The notes under the pieces are model-generated. The model had not been told where the DNA came from. It searched no databases and worked only from the letters and a program-made list of their open reading frames with translations. A stretch of 64,000 bases of DNA from Rhizophagus irregularis. Lineage: Eukaryota > Glomeromycota > Glomeromycetes > Glomerales > Glomeraceae. Location of the stretch: the NCBI RefSeq assembly GCF_026210795.1, contig NC_089435.1:3782001-3846000 (forward strand). The letters run 5' to 3'. Shown piece by piece: positions 8,681 to 21,231 of this stretch. The number at the start of each line of letters is the position of its first letter. Position 1 is the first letter of the stretch. The position numbers and the translations under genes are program-made.

Positions 8681-11600
8681 GAAATCAGCTGTAATAAAAA
8701 TAATCGTTACCGGAACCCGGCTTATAGTACATAAAAATTCGAACACGTTTTATAAAAAAAAACAATATATCGCGTTATATGAGGTGAAAAAAATTCCAAC
8801 CACATTAAGGAAGAATTCGGATATGAATAACATCTTCATTAGGAGTCTCATTAAAAATTCTCACATAGGCATATATTTTGACGGAGAAAGCAAATTCTTT
8901 CTTAAGCAATAACGTCAATTAAATCAGTGAATGATTGTCGATTTTTTATTTGTCTTGCCAAGGAAGATCACCATGTGAAAAGGTATGAAAGTTCTATCTT
9001 AAGTAAAAGAGAAAGTCGAGCTATATATATATATTATTTTTTTATGATTATTTTTTCCGCGCCAAATCAACTTACTATACCAAATTTACTATACGATATT
9101 ATTATAATTTTTTTCTGATACACGATTTTCATTCCTTAAATAATGTTCTTTATGTGAAGCCAACATATTTTATGAAATCTCGAACGGCCGACAACAAAAT
9201 CTAGATAATCCAAAATCTTTGACAAGTCAAAACCCTGATCTCGACAAATCATTATATAGAACAAAAATTATAATACATTTAAACTAAATATTACATATTG
9301 CAAGTGACTGTCGAGATTTTGATCGGATACCCATATTTTTAATATATCACAAAGTTTCAAATAGTTTGTTTTTTACAATAAATTTTTTACATAATTTTGA
9401 CGTCTCCCAAGAAAAAGAGATTGACCGTAATACGAAGTAATACAATTCTTATTTAATACAAATTAAATTGTGGCAAAGTAATGTTTCAAATACATTAAAT
9501 AAAATAGTAACCTATATTAAGAAAATATATAATATTTCATATAATCATATTATGAAAATGAAATGAATTGTGTGCGTGAATTTGATTGGCAATTTTCATA
9601 TGCTTTTAGATTTGCTTGTCAAGATTTTCCATGGAGAAAAAAAAACAATTTCAATTTATAAAAAAAGAAATAAATAGATTTGTCGGTAATTTAATGCGAA
9701 AGGACCCGACTCGTATTTAGGGGACGGGTGACCCAGCGACCCGAATCTTTTTACACTCTGGTTGAATACGAAACTTTCAAAACATTACTCCTGTTGGTTA
9801 CTGTAAAAGTAAAATGTTTATCGGTAAAATGTAATTGTCGACCAAAATGGTTGTTGATTAAATTGTCGGTAAAATGGCTGTCAGTAAAAACTGCTGTCGG
9901 TAAAGTTGAATGTGACCCGAATTAACACCTGGAGATCTCGAAATTGTGAGCCCTTCAACAAAATTAGCTTATCACAGGAGTAAAAATTCATCGTGGCACA
10001 ACAAAAATAACATTCGGCCGTAATCTAATCATATGATTTTTTTAATCAATTATTCATGTAAAGTTAACCATATGATTCCATTTTGTTTTTGATCGGGATG
10101 ATCTGAAAAAAAAAAAGTGATTCTATTTTTAATTTTATGTATACCAAAATATTAAATGTTTTTGTAGATTTATAAAAATTAATATAAATAATAAATAGAA
10201 AGAAAATTTATCGGTAGGGATATATAAATTATGTATATCTTTGTATACTAAATTTGGAATCAAAACTTGCAGATCCACCACTATATAGAGTATTTTGATA
10301 GTGTTCGTTCTTTGTCTTTATGTTATTACAAATTAAATAATTAAAAGGATATTATCTTATACAGATGATTATTTACATTAATTATTTATATTAAATAGTA
10401 TCTTACCATAATTATTATTTCCAATTATTGCTCCCAAGAAGGAAAAGATTATGAAAAAGAAGTAACAACAAAAAGTAACAACAACAACTTTTTAAAGACA
10501 GCAATAGCATTTAAAAGTAAGCAAATTTATATCTCATGGAAGTCCGAAAAAAAAAACGCGTTCAAAATATTTGCAGGTTTTACAAGTATAATTTTAGGAT
10601 AACCGGTTAGGTGATTATAAAATCAGATGATATCGAATCTGACCAATCAAATTTAAACACTAAACCTAAAAGTTCTAAAAGATTCTTTTTCAAACTAAAG
10701 AATCTTTTTTTAAAATAATTACTAATTAAAAAGTTATATCAACAATGAAGATGCAAGTTCGGCGAATACCGACATTTCCATAACTTATTATAAAAAAAAT
10801 CATATAGAATCGGAATGACTATATATAACACCTTATAATAATTTCCGATCATGGAAAGAAACTTTATTTTAAATAACATGAGAAAAGATGGAAAATAAAT
10901 CATAAATTACCGGAATTAATAATTAATTTTACTGGCATATACAAAATAGAGATTTTACTGTATTTACCGTAATTTTTTTTCAAATACAATTTAGACTAGT
11001 AATAAAAATCCTTCAACTCTATATTTAGTAAAGATCTACAACTAATTCAAGCCTCAATAAAGTAATGTTGTTACATTGACATTGTTTTTTCGTAATAAAC
11101 CCAAAAAGGACCCGGTGATATCAGAGGTAACGAAACCAGTTACGAAGATATTGATATTGGATTATCAATTGCGTAAGTTATTAGTTATCTCAATGATGAT
11201 TAATAAATAAATCAAACCATTTCAAATCCATAAATAATTTTATTTATTTAAAATTTAACAAAGAAAAAGATAAATTAATTGTTTCTTTAATAACCCCTAA
11301 AAAAATTAAGGAATAAGGATTTTTAAATTTTTTTAACTTGGGAACAATGGAATAATTAAATATTCAACCTCCTTAAATAAATATATATATTATTATATAT
11401 ATTTCCAAATATTAAATATTTTAGGCTGTTTCCCATCTTTTTCGAATAATATAAAAATTTTTTCATGTTAGAATAGGTCAAATTTCGGTCTCTTGAAATC
11501 TATATTAGGTAATGATGTTCAATTTATTATATAATATAAACTTTTAAATTACATTGTTTACTACTTATCTCTGAATAATTTTCTTTCTTTGCTTTTTTTA

Positions 11601-12698
11601 GCCGCAACAATTTTTTTTAAAACATTGACAAACACAATTTACCAAACATATTAAAATATTTTTAAAAATGTGAATATATGCGGCTGTTAAATGTACATCT
11701 TGAACTTTTATCGTAACTCACTATTTTACAATTAAAGAATATCGGTTACATTATCCATTATATTACTACTTATATATTACAATATCCGATGCGAACTTTT
11801 TATATAAAAAGCAATGACGACTTTTCCCTTTTTTGTTTCTCGGCTTATAACGGGCGGTCGATTCGTTAGTTAGTTAGGAATTTTAATATAAAGAGAATTT
11901 TTATCTATTTCTTTTTTTTTTTCTTCTTCTTCTTTATTCTCTTCTTTCTTCCCCAGTAATTTAATTTAAAAAAAAAAAAGGAAATTTTTTTTTTTACATG
12001 GGACTAATTTTTTGATCTATTTTAACGTAAGTAAAAGTATTAAAACGAAATTTGGATTATATAATAATGATTCATTCAATTATGCATAAAAAGCCAAAAT
12101 TTCAAAGTTCAATCGTTATCTACGATAGTAATCTAAATATATTGTCTATTGTTATTATGTAGGTGAATCTCTTTTTTTTTCACTTGTAATCCCATATATC
12201 TAAACTTGTCGTTCAAGAGAAAAAAATTTAAACGAAACTAACCCAAACGAGGAACGGACAACAAAAACCAACCAATTTAATATTATAATATCTCATTGTA
12301 CACGCATATTTTGTAAATATCGTATTTGAGATATTCTTTTTTTGTTTCTACCCTTCAGACAAAAAAAAAAAAAATATTCTTACTCTTTTGTAAAGAGTCT
12401 CTCCCTTTCATTTCTTTCCTTCCCTTGTCATTAAGCTTCGAGCGATTATTGTTTTTTTTTTCAAAAAAAAAAAAGAGAGAATATATTTTTTACAATATAT
12501 AACACATAGAGCACGATACTTTCTTTTTTTCCCCCTTTTAACTTTGGCTCACTTTTAATTGTAATTAAAAGTGATTAAGCCGGGTTAAATTTGAGAAAAG
12601 AATATTTTTTTTTTTTTATGAAGAACCAAAAAAAACTGTAAATACAATAACATACATATATATTTCATTAAGCATATTTTCATCAATTTCATTTTATC
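8681..12698. other. Long non-coding stretch including the 5' region of the seven-TM gene
   Basis: No supported gene in 4 kb. Visible items: a loose tandem of GTCGGTAAA-type words at about 9810-9905; pyrimidine-rich tracts (11900-11960, 12340-12430) near the next gene, typical of fungal promoters; and a perfect palindrome CACTTTTAATT-GT-AATTAAAAGTG at 12550-12573. Small open stretches (8658-8912, 8927-9118, 9728-9925) lack coding character. Confidence 0.45.
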
Positions 12699-15610
12699 AT
12701 GGCTCATTCAAGCGACCTAACGTATTTAAGTATGTCATTATTATTTATATTTTCCTTCTCCTCCTTTTTATCTTCAACTAATGAATTCTTATTAATCTTA
12801 TTTATCATTGTCATTAAATAGCTCGTGCGGTATTCATCTGTTGGACTTTTCTTTGGTTCTTGCAACATGTATGGAATATTGACCGATTTGAAGCGTTAAA
12901 ATGGGGACGTGTTAAAAAACACGATTTGGTAAGTTAAATTAAATCCACTTTTCTTTTTTATCCTCAGCCGCAGAAAAATTTTTAGACTAATCACGTGATA
13001 AAAAATTATTATAGAAATCTGCGATCACGGTATTATTAGTTATTATGTGTCCATTACAAGCTTATTATGATATTTCAACATCAATCATTAAATATAAAGA
13101 AGGTTATATAGTGAATCCGTTAAACGGTGAGATTGTTATGAAACCAAATGAGTATTATAGTGAAAGTAATAAAAAATTGCTTGTTCCAACGAATTATGTT
13201 CTTTGCGCTAATTTTAGTTTACAAACGTAAGTATAATTAAATATTTTTTATTTTATTTATTTTCTACTTACTTATTTATTCATTTATTTTATTTTTATTT
13301 TATTATAGTTGTTTGTTATTCTTGCTTCAATCATTTTGGAATTATCTTGCTAAAAGTTTAGCAAAATCCTCTTTTATGGGAAGTTTCGAATTCAAATCAT
13401 ACATAATATACGCAATATTTAGTATTTTCATTTTTCCTTTATTACAACACTTTTTTCGAAGTAATCCTCTTTATACTGAAATAATGCCTCAATTAGCTTA
13501 CTCTATATTCATGCTTTTGATCGCACTTTTTGGATTAAGATCTCATAAAAGATTCACAAATTTATTGGCAGTAACGAGAAAGTCAAGCGCATCACAAATT
13601 AATATTATATTAAAATTAGAATATTTTAGAGATATGAATAGATATTTAACTTGGAGTCTTTTCATCGGTTCAATATCATTATTGACTCTTTGTATTGATG
13701 GTTTAACTACTGAGAAATATCTTAATGTTCATAAATTTTCTGCTGACCTTTTAATGTGTCATGTTAGTTTTTCACTTTGGCTTGTATTTGTTATTTTAAT
13801 GTTAATATTTTATCCTTCTACGAGTACAGTTAGTGATTCTGTTACATTAGCAAAAGCTGTTTCATTTTCTAATGCAAAGAGATCAATAAAGGATGATTTA
13901 CCTGAACCTCCAACTCCACAATGGTTAAGATCACAGAATCTTGATGGTAGTCAATGGTCTTCAGTAGTTTCTTCACAACAATCAAATTCTCAAGTTGATA
14001 ATAATAGTTGTACTGTTGAAATATTTGAGGAATTACCTCCTCCTCCTCCAATAATGTCTTATCATGAAAGAAAATCAAATTCTTTAGATATTCCACTTAC
14101 TCCTCCTTCTCCTTATCGTCCTTATACTTCAATTCCTCCTATTAATCCTCCACCTCCTCCATTACCATCATCATCAACAACAACACCACTACCAAAAACT
14201 AAGTTGACAATATCAACGACAAATCCTCAACAAAAAATGCCTTCAATTGCAACAACACATTTAACAAATTCTCCTACTTCTCCTATTAAACTATCGAATA
14301 AATTAGAAAAATTAAAGTACCCTTCTTCCCCTATAATATCAAGAAATAATAGTTGTGATAATATTAATGATAATATTAATAATAATAATAGTTCTTTAAT
14401 TAATTCTACACCTACTTATCCTCAATATTCTATTGCAAACGTTCCAATCATTTCACCTTTACCAATTAAAAATTTCGTTAGTTCTGTATTAGATGATAAA
14501 CCTAGTATACCAATGAAATCTACAAGAAGACCTTCAGTAACATCAATTGATAATTCTCCAGTAATTAGGATTACAACTTCTACAAATTCTTTGAGATCAA
14601 TGAATTCAATTACTCTTCCTTCATCTGATGAGGATGATAGAGAACCATCAACATTTAATAAGATTACAAATTTAGATACGAGAAAAGTTGCCCCTTTTAT
14701 GTACCAAGATGGACCTGTAGAACGAGAAACTTCAAGTTCTCCTTCATCAATTACCGTCGTTACAAATACTATAATAACTGAAGAAAAACAAGAATCATCT
14801 AGAAAACAACAACAGCCATTGAATTCATCAACAGAAGTTTCAAGTTTACAACAAAACTCATTTTCACCTATTTTGAAAAATAATAAAAATAATAGAAATA
14901 ATAATAATAATAATAATAATAGCACTTCATCACCTTCAACAAAGGCTTCTCCTGTGATAAAATCATCTCCAGTACCTAACACATCACGACCACCTTTAAC
15001 GTCCAATAAACCATATCAAAGTTCACCTCTTGGTAGAAGTGGTAGGGGAATGAATGGAATTACGAATTCCTCTTCCTCATCTTCCACAGTTAAAAAATCA
15101 TCTCCTGCGCAAATTAACAATTTGAAAACTTCAAAAGTGAAAAGTAAGAATGGAAGCATTAATAATAGTACAAGTGGTGCAGCAAATAGTGTTAAGAATA
15201 GAAATAGTATCTTAAGTACAAGAAGTCGTTCAGATAGTATCATAAGTGTTGAAAATGGTAAAGTGAATTCTGATTCTGAGAAAAAAAGTGGGATAACTAG
15301 CGTTAAGAATAGCGTGAACAATATGAGAAATAGTATCATTGGGAACAGATCTAGGTCTAATAGTACTACAAGTGTTGGAACCAAAAATAGTGTAATAGGA
15401 AGAATAAGATCCGAAAATAATTCTTTTACTAGAAAAACAGCAGGAAGAGATCGATCTACAAGTTCTGCTAGCATTTCAAGTATTTCTAGTATTTCAAGTA
15501 CATCAAGTTCATCATCAAGTTCATCATCAAGTTCATCAAGTTCTAAAAATATTAAAAAGGTTATTAAAACGGGAGTAGGAAAAGTTAGAAGAAATAGTAG
15601 AGTATCATAA
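12699..15610 (+). CDS. Seven-transmembrane protein with long Ser/Asn/Pro-rich cytoplasmic-type tail
   Basis: Exons 12699-12729, 12822-12928, 13015-13226 and 13309-15610 join in frame to 883 residues, all GT-AG. The first 290 residues contain seven hydrophobic segments: AVFICWTFLWFLQHVW, ITVLLVIMCPLQAYY, the region around CLLFLLQSFW, YIIYAIFSIFIFPLL, AYSIFMLLIALFGL, YLTWSLFIGSISLL and LWLVFVILMLIFY. The remaining roughly 590 residues are low-complexity: Pro runs (ELPPPPPI, NPPPPPLP), Asn runs, many RSRS/NSI motifs and a Ser run before a basic C-terminus ending KVRRNSRVS. The topology suggests a GPCR-like or other 7TM membrane protein with a phosphorylatable tail, but I see no diagnostic receptor motif and do not name a family. 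The antisense open frames at 14422-15006 and 15016-15624 come from the biased codons. Confidence 0.8.
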
Positions 15611-15805
15611 AAAAAAAAAAACATATATATATATTTATTATTAGATTGATCATAAAAATTTTTTTATTTATAAAAAATTTTTTTAAAAAAAAAAAAAATT
15701 AACTTAGAAAAAAAAGAAAAATTGGTAGATTTAATTTTGCTTTAGGGTTTTTTTGTTTTTGTTTTGCGTAATTTTAGGTAATTTTAGGTTTAATTTGAGA
15801 AATAC

Positions 15806-15838
<33 letters not shown>

Positions 15839-16409
15839 TTTAATTTTATATACATATATATTATTATACACCATTTTGTAGATATTATTATTTAATGTTT
15901 TTTTTTAAAAAAAAAATTGGTCTAATAATGACCAAGTGTAATAAATTCAATATAATTAAATCATACAATGACAGTCCGATTCCTTGCATTTTTAATGAGA
16001 TAAAATAAAAAAACTTTGAATTCCTGTTTATTAGCGAATAAATTATAGTGCGAAACTAGTTAAGGAATCGTCGATAACTTATACACCGTATATCGCTTAG
16101 AAACAAATTTGTTACACAAAAATTTGTAGACGCACGCGTCCAGTACTCACTCCAGTTAAAAGTGGTCCTTCTTTTAACATAAATTTTATAATTTAAGAAG
16201 TGTGATTTTTTGTATTATTGACAAAACATATACAAATTCTTGGTAAGTTCATTGGCCGATTATAAGAGATTACTGATCGAAAACTCGGTTGAATTTTGGT
16301 CAATTTATCTTGGTGCCTTATTATACCGCCTTCAGTTCTAATCTTAGCATACTCATTTATCTGGCGGTTTTTTTATTTATACACAACTCTTTGGCCTAGC
16401 ATGTTCAAA
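15611..16409. other. Non-coding 3' flank
   Basis: A/T tracts and an ATT trinucleotide run near 15809-15837. No gene seen. Confidence 0.5.
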
Positions 16410-16660
16410 CCTACCAATCTCACTCATCTCGCATTCTTTTTATTTTTGCCCTATATTTTAGAGGTTCTGTCAAATTGCAGATATTTGTAATTTATATTCC
16501 TTCTGACCCAAATTTGAAGTCTCAAACCATCTCCCAATTATTGAATCTTCTGAATATTGTCAGAAAACAATTTTTGTCACGTTGTTTGTGGAAATTTTAA
16601 TACACCTGGTCTTAACTCGGCCAAAAATTATGAATTTTTGGACAAATTAAGTGTTACCTA
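16410..16660 (+). pseudogene. Fragment of a LINE (non-LTR retrotransposon) endonuclease domain
   Basis: One frame gives SRILFIFALYFRGSVKLQ followed by IFVIYIPSDPNLKSQTISQ and LLNLLNIV. After a frameshift near 16560-16583 the neighbouring frame gives VCGNFNTPGLNSAKNYEFLD. The pair IYIPSD and CGNFN corresponds to the IYxPP and GDFN motifs of APE-type endonucleases in LINEs, in the right order and spacing. The region is broken by stops on both sides and the reverse transcriptase is not recognisable. Confidence 0.6.
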
Positions 16661-17087
16661 TTTTGAAATTCAAATGTTTGAATTTTTTGAGTATTAAAAT
16701 AATTTTATCACGAACAATTCAAAGATATTATTGGTTGATAATAAAATTCCAACCTACTTTATTGCTCAATATATATATTTGTAATGGTCAAAACCTGTTG
16801 ATACCCCTACTTCAGCAGGCAAGTAACTATTGAATCTTCAGGAACCTACTCTCACAAGTATGGTCTTGAACAACCAAAAGCTGTAATCGTTAAATATCAA
16901 TTATAATAATAAGCAAAGAAAAATTAGAAAAATTTTATTTTATTAGTTGATTGATGTGCAGAAAAGAATTACAATTATTAGCAATAAAATATATATATAT
17001 ATGTTTGTTCAATACATTAATACATTTGATTATTTGATTATCTACTAAAAATTTTTTTTCTCTTTATGTATATAAAATTGAACATTA
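16661..17087. other. Decayed or non-coding sequence
   Basis: May hold further unreadable LINE remains up to about 16900; the rest is AT-rich 3' flank of the gene on the minus strand. Confidence 0.35.
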
Positions 17088-17551
17088 TTAAACTATAGCA
17101 ACAAATATAGCAGCGACACCACAAAAGGCACCAATGGCAGTTTCAAATTTTAGGATTGAAGCACCTGCAGTATGAGTAGGTTGACCAGGAATAGTGGTAG
17201 TGGGAACAGAACTAGTTTCGGTAGTAGGTTGAGTTTTAGTTGAAACTTTATCCGATGATGATGAAGTAATTGTAGTAGTATCCGTAGTGATGGTAGTAGT
17301 TTTGGGATATAAAGTGTTTTGATGTATCGTTTTAATAACATTACATAATTTTAAGGAAAATTCATTTTGATTAACTTACCAGTATCTTTTTGAGGTTGAG
17401 AAGTAGTTGCAGTCCCGGTAGGTGTAATGGTGGTTACATACGTGGTAGTAACAATTGTTTCCGTTCCCGTTTGAACTTGTCCTTTAACCAATCCACCCAA
17501 AACGCCAAAGAGTACAACGATCAAGAAAGTAATAAACAATGAATTTCTCAT
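17088..17551 (-). CDS. Small Thr/Ser-rich secreted protein, probably GPI-anchored
   Basis: Exon 1 (17380-17551) starts MRNSLFITFLIVVLFGVLGG, a clear signal peptide ending near KGQ, and continues into a Thr-rich stretch (TETIVTTTYVTTITPTGTAT). The donor GTAAGT is at 17379. The only AG available for splicing gives exon 2 at 17088-17245, encoding VSTKTQPTTETSSVPTTT, GQPTHTAGAS and a hydrophobic C-terminus AIGAFCGVAAIFVAIV. The total is 109 residues. A Ser/Thr-rich body between a signal peptide and a C-terminal hydrophobic tail is the plan of small fungal GPI-anchored wall proteins. The end of the intron also encodes an in-frame Thr/Ser-rich segment (KTTTITTDTTTITSSSSDK), so the true junction may lie upstream even though no AG is found there. 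Confidence 0.65.
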
Positions 17552-18001
17552 TTTTTGTTTTTTTACGAATTTTTTAATGAAGTAAGTAAATAATATTATT
17601 TAACACGTAAAAAATTCTTCCTTGAAAGGATCAAAGAGATTTTAGAGATCTTTTAAATCATTTTTTTTTTTATCTCATAAGTCTCATAGTTACGCAATCA
17701 TGAAATAAAATTTGTAAATTGTAATTAATCAGACTATAATGAATATGACGAGTAACGATAATAATTCGATAAAATAAAAATAATAAGAGATCAATAGATC
17801 AATAAGTATGTCAGAATAATTGTGACTCCTCAAAAGTAACGTGAACTTCAAAAGAACATGTGTCTACTGCGTCTCCAAAACATAAAAGGTTGTGGTTTTT
17901 ATTTATATACATAAAACTATTTACATTATCAAAATTTCGTATTTGATAAAAATTTAAATACAAGTAATTCCGGTACGCAAGGATTAAAAATGCATAAAAA
18001 C
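17552..18001. other. Intergenic, promoter of the secreted protein gene
   Basis: AT-rich; no further signal recognised. Confidence 0.4.
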
Positions 18002-18562
18002 TTATTTACAGTCTTTACAGTCCTTACTTTTATCTTTTATCTCATCTTTATTTTTTTCGTCCGTTTTAATAGTTAATATATCATCTCCTAAACCGTAATT
18101 AGCTATGGTTACTCCGATATAACCATTTCCCATTTCAGTCCTCCAAGTCATTTGGGGGAATAATTCTATTAAATGATTTTTTATTTGTTTTCTATAACTC
18201 TTTAATATAGAATAACCGTTGTTAATGGAACAGAGTCTTTGGTCGAACACTGCGCTCCCATCCTTAAGAATTTGAGGTCTTGTAAAACTACTATTATAAT
18301 ATTTTATATTTAAGGATGAGTTATCAAGAGTGGATATTCCATTCAACATGAGATCTTCTAGCGCTACAATGAAATCTTTAACTGCCTGTGAAGCAGTTTC
18401 CTGTACGCTTCTAGCAATTAATCGCGTTGTTTCAGTATCTCTCTTAAAAATAAATAAATGAATGAATAAATATATTTATAAATGATCTTAAAAAATAAGA
18501 ATAATAGTTTAAAAGTTGCTTACACTAAGTGGTAGCGTGGTTCTTCTTCTAGCAGGTGGCAT
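18002..18562 (-). CDS. Hypothetical protein, 159 residues, two exons
   Basis: Exon 1 (18524-18562) encodes MPPARRRTTLPLS; after an 81-bp GT-AG intron, exon 2 (18002-18442) encodes the rest. The central part (RDTETTRLIARSVQETAS to FIVALEDLMLNG) is likely helical. It is followed by IKYYNSSFTRPQILKDG and QMTWRTEMGNGYIGVTI, and the C-terminus is charged and ends KDKSKDCKDCK. There is no signal peptide or membrane segment, so a soluble intracellular protein is likely. I do not recognise the family. The join gives a continuous frame with good splice sites, so the gene is probably real. Confidence 0.65.
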
Positions 18563-20885
18563 ATTTATAAATAAAGTTGTTACTACAAAGACTTGGTTGA
18601 TCGGTAAGTGTTAAAGATGAGAGTAACAAAAAAAATTACAAACAAATTCAGGTAAGTTTAAATAATTTTTTTGTTGAGATTATACAAATTCTCACACATC
18701 CACTTCCCTTCTTATACGGGGTTGTTTATATATACTGTAACCCTCAAATCATTAAACCATTAAAAGAAAAATTGAATATTAGATAACAGAAAGAAAGAAA
18801 AAAAGATTATAAATTTATAAACATCAACATGTGATTATTAATTAAACTAACTAAAAAATCGAGAAATCCACGAAAAAATAATCTCATAAAGTTTCCATAA
18901 TAAGGAGTTATTTGACGCGTTATAATCAGTTTAATATCATCATAGTAGTTATAGTAGTTTATTTTTATTTTACGATGGGAATTTTTAAGAACTCGTGTTC
19001 AAACTATGATAACTTGAATCATACTATTAAAGGATCATACTATAAAAAAAAATAATTTTCTCTATAATTCAAAAGCTCCCCGATCAAATAATACTTTTGA
19101 AAATCATAATTTCAAGTGTAAAAACCGGAAAACTGAAAAAATTGGAAAAAACTGGAAAAATCGTGAATCAAAGTATTTTTTTATGACGTATATCATTTTT
19201 ATTCTTAAATATTATTAATATTATTATTATAATTGCCTATCATCAATAAAGAAACGTATAAAAATAATTAAATTCTAATCTATATCCGAATTGTTTATTG
19301 TAAAAGTTCGAGATCCAGTCATCCAGTGGCGGTCTTGGCCGATCGACAAAGATTCATTGTAAAATTTAATTGGTTACATGTTTATTTTATTTAAGGTTTG
19401 GCGGAAAATACCTCTCAGAGTGCCAAGATTCCTTAAACAAATTGTTTAGACGGATTGTGTAACAAATGCAATAATCCAATAATTTCAACCTTTTAGATAT
19501 GGTTTTCCATATGGTTGTTACCCGATCCCACATGGCTTTGTCAGCTTTGTTAAGTCCGGTATATTTATTCCCTTTTTTTTCAAATACTTTTATTGAATCT
19601 ATAGATTTATTGGATGTCTCTTTGTTACTTATTATCAAAGTTTGAAACATTAAATTGTGCGAGTATCCCCTTTATATTTATCAATCGATTGTCCTTATTA
19701 TATTTTAAACCCATTTGAGGAAAATTTTTTTATTTTTAACAATTTCCATAAGATGACGGTCGCAGCATGGTTAGGGAGTAGGGACAAAAGGAGTTATTCA
19801 TTATACATACCAAATTTGATTAAATTCTTATAGGATACTTATCATTTTAATTATAACTACTTCTTTGGAAATATAACTAACGATGCTTGGTATAAAAATG
19901 CAAAATTTTTAATTAAGTTTGTTATTATTGTACTTCCTGTTCTCCGATTGAACGGAATATGAAACAATGCAGGTTTCTTGGCATTGTCGTACATCCCCCC
20001 GTTCTCTTAATAGAACAAAAAAAATAAATAAATAAATAAATAAAGGAAAAAAAAATTTGTCTAACAATTAAGTTTTGTGCCACTTGTGTTGCATTTGCGT
20101 AACTTTGTGATACCGAAAATTCTTTCTAATTTGGATTTGTTTTGCATATGTCGTTAAACCTATGACAAAAATACAAGTTTAGTACGTCATACTTTCTTAA
20201 TTATGATAAGAAAAAGAGTAAAGAATCGAGAGGAAATTTCTAAATTCTTATATCTATTACCCTTTTTAAAAAATAATTAAATTCTTCTTAAACTTTAATA
20301 TACATATTATATGCATATTAATTAATTTTTTTTTTTAAAAAAGTAAAATAATAAAATATTTATTTATAGTACAAAGATAATAATTTTTAGTTACAAATTT
20401 TTTTTTTTTACCCGCTTTTTCTATTATCTCAAAAAAAATTTAAATAGTTTCACAAAGTGATTATAAAATTGGTTAAAATGTAATTTATATCCATTGTACA
20501 TTTCAAATTTAAATAATTTTAAATAATAATAATATTATTTCAAACGCCGAATATAAAAATAAAATTTGTTCACGTGATTACATCTTTTTATTATCAACAA
20601 AGATAGACAATAAGATTTACTATAAATAATTTTATAGATCAATAAGGCTAAAACCAATTCCTCCTCAAATTGTTTCAAAAAATTCGAAACTAATTAAAAT
20701 TTATTTTTATCTTGAACATTATAAATACGATTAAAAAATTGGCCCCTATCCTCTCAAAAAAAAAATCATTTTTTTCATTTTTTCAAAAAAAAAAAATTCC
20801 TTACCCTTCTCAACAAAAAAATATCTTTTGATATAAATCTATTTTCATCCTTTTTTTTTATTATATTTTAAAACAAAAAGAAAAA
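18563..20885. other. Non-coding; one weak open frame
   Basis: AT-rich, with an AAAT-type microsatellite at 20022-20046. An 87-codon minus-strand frame at 19387-19650 (containing ADKAMWDRVTTIWKTISKRL) has more coding-like composition than its surroundings, but no splice context or recognised domain supports it. Confidence 0.4.
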
Positions 20886-21231
20886 ATGGTTAACACTAAA
20901 GTTGTCATACTTGTCACTTTATTCGTAGCTTTACTTGGTGTAATTCTTTCAGTTACTGCCGCTCCTGTGGATCGCGTAAATCGAAGAGGTAAATACATAT
21001 AATTAAAACTATTATTAAATAGTAGTTCTTTATTAATATTTTTGATTTATCAATATTTTAGTTTCCTTTGTTAAGCGTGAAGAAAAAAATCAAACAACTT
21101 TACAATCAGATTCAATTCCTGTCTCTTCAGATGGAGATGGTACACTTGAAGCATACAATCCTGATGATAAAGTTCCTAAAAATGTTACCGATAATGGCAA
21201 CAGTGCTGAAGGAGATAATGGTGGATTATAA
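20886..21231 (+). CDS. Small secreted protein with dibasic processing sites
   Basis: Exons 20886-20988 and 21062-21231 (73-bp GT-AG intron) give 90 residues. Residues 1-26 are a signal peptide (MVNTKVVILVTLFVALLGVI to TAAP). RR at 33-34 (VNRR) and KR at 39-40 (FVKR) are potential kexin sites that would remove a short propeptide. The mature part is acidic and hydrophilic (SSDGDGTLEAYNPDD, NSAEGDNGGL) and has no cysteine. Such small secreted proteins are typical candidates for signals or effectors in mycorrhizal fungi. No homologous family is recognised. The intron lies just after the RR site. Confidence 0.75.

Noticed and set aside
11100-11170. Possible small exon ending in GTAAGTT (GNETSYEDIDIGLSIA)
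   Set aside because: No partner exon or start could be found.
14422-15624. Two antisense frames (194 and 202 codons) within the seven-TM gene
   Set aside because: Produced by Ser/Asn-rich codons; Leu/Glu/Asp-rich low-complexity translations without start context.
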